From positions 1-6,069 of the forward strand of contig CAMTBF010000245.1 of assembly GCA_947068385.1 (NCBI GenBank): a stretch of DNA of 6,069 bases, read 5' to 3'. This document shows, in pieces, positions 5,933 to 6,069 of this stretch (position 1 is its first letter; each line of letters starts with the position of its first letter). Position numbers and translations under genes: made by a program. The notes under the pieces are model-generated. The model was not told where the DNA came from. It saw only the letters and a program-made list of their open reading frames with translations, and did no database searches. The DNA is from an uncultured Lachnospiraceae bacterium. Lineage in GTDB: Bacteria > Bacillota > Clostridia > Lachnospirales > Lachnospiraceae.

Positions 5933-5943
5933 AAGTATATACT
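5923..5943. promoter_or_regulatory. Tandem palindromic operator (two AGTATATACT sites)
   Basis: Two identical copies of the perfect 10-bp palindrome AGTATATACT lie at 5923-5932 and 5934-5943, with one base between. Their centres are 11 bp apart, about one helical turn, so two dimers could bind cooperatively on one face. The first copy contains the -10 box. AbrB/MazE antitoxins are known to repress their own promoters through such palindromes. Here the antitoxin gene downstream is truncated, so any repressor must come from elsewhere. Confidence 0.6.
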
Positions 5944-5964
5944 AAAAACGTGAGGAGGCTTTGT

Positions 5965-6033
5965 ATGCAAGCGCAGGTAAAAGAATGGGGAAACAGCCAG
6001 GGAATCAGGCTTCCAAAGGAGGAGGAAATTTGA
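5965..6033 (+). pseudogene. Truncated MazE/AbrB-type antitoxin, 22-codon N-terminal remnant
   Basis: The open frame begins with ATG six bases after GAGGAGG and reads MQAQVKEWGNSQGIRLPKE, then EEI and a TGA stop at 6031-6033. The WGNSQGIRLPK segment is the hallmark first beta-hairpin of the MazE/SpoVT-AbrB swapped-hairpin DNA-binding domain of type II antitoxins. Normal members continue past PKE for roughly 50-60 more residues, including the toxin-binding tail; all of this is missing. None of the three forward frames of the remaining 36 bases resumes the MazE sequence, so I call it a deletion remnant. No toxin gene is seen. Its stop overlaps the next gene's start by two bases, so it may now act as a translated leader. 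Alternatives are a genuine short leader peptide, or a chimeric clone or assembly join. Confidence 0.7.
6015..6022 (+). promoter_or_regulatory. Shine-Dalgarno that decides the TTG start at 6030
   Basis: AAAGGAGG lies seven bases before TTG 6030-6032, near-perfect complementarity at ideal spacing. The same bases encode Pro-Lys-Glu of the antitoxin remnant, which makes this a plausible microhomology point for the deletion join. Confidence 0.65.
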
Positions 6034-6069
6034 AACCGGTAGTTGTGAGAAATGTGGTGATTGGCCAGG
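6030..6069 (+). CDS. aroD: N-terminus of a probable type I 3-dehydroquinate dehydratase, cut by window end
   Basis: Only 13 residues are visible, MKPVVVRNVVIGQ when the TTG start is read as Met. They resemble the opening strand of class I (AroD) dehydroquinases from Firmicutes, which typically read MKPVxVRxxxxGEG before the KICVP segment. That enzyme dehydrates 3-dehydroquinate to 3-dehydroshikimate in the shikimate pathway through a Schiff-base lysine; the catalytic residues lie outside the window. The TTG start is supported by AAAGGAGG at 6015-6022. The start overlaps the remnant antitoxin's TGA as TTGA, so translation may be coupled. Transcription would come from the antitoxin promoter at 5904-5932 unless another promoter exists upstream. 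With so few residues the identity is tentative, but the presence of a real gene start is well supported. Confidence 0.5.
   Translation, partial: MKPVVVRNVVIGQ

Noticed and set aside
5965..6069. Simple frameshift in an otherwise intact mazE
   Set aside because: None of the three forward frames after the PKE codons restores MazE-like sequence within the window, and a well-supported new gene start occupies the site.

Overview
The window looks like chromosomal DNA from a Firmicute of the Lachnospiraceae type. This is inferred from strong AGGAGG-type ribosome binding sites, moderately high GC coding regions, a polyamine gene order I associate with that family, and gut-clostridial flavour in every recognisable protein. 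No rRNA or other taxonomic marker is present, so the family assignment is an inference.

Left part (1-3930, all + strand). The window opens inside the C-terminal domain of an Orn/Lys/Arg-type decarboxylase (probably arginine decarboxylase, speA). It is followed by a 292-nt non-coding gap holding two tandem hairpins enclosed by a long-range stem, then an intrinsic terminator and a TATAAT box. Next come spermidine synthase (speE) and a saccharopine-dehydrogenase-family enzyme of the carboxynorspermidine/carboxyspermidine dehydrogenase type. Together they form a polyamine block: the decarboxylase makes the diamine or agmatine precursor, SpeE would transfer an aminopropyl group from decarboxylated SAM, and the dehydrogenase would build a carboxylated polyamine from aspartate semialdehyde. 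The decarboxylase (nspC type) expected after the dehydrogenase is not here. Instead the strand continues with a small DUF5655 protein and a DJ-1/PfpI-like protein that has Ser where the family nucleophile Cys normally lies.

Middle and right (3966-5800, - strand). A GC-rich hairpin at about 3966-3996 separates convergent transcription and overlaps the end of a class I SAM-dependent methyltransferase gene. That gene lies 41 nt downstream of a gene for a putative Zn-dependent protease (HEMHH plus GEG motifs, DUF5700-like). A promoter with 17-bp spacing at 5847-5875 would drive the two as an operon.

Right edge (5900-6069, + strand). A divergent promoter overlaps two tandem perfect 10-bp palindromes set 11 bp apart, an arrangement typical of an autoregulated antitoxin operator. 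It leads into a MazE/AbrB-type antitoxin N-terminus that stops after 22 codons. The stop codon overlaps a TTG start, with a strong Shine-Dalgarno, for a protein whose first 13 residues resemble type I 3-dehydroquinate dehydratase (aroD). The simplest reading is that a deletion placed a metabolic gene under a toxin-antitoxin promoter, leaving a translated 22-codon leader.

The two most interesting places are this antitoxin-aroD junction and the structured RNA between speA and speE.
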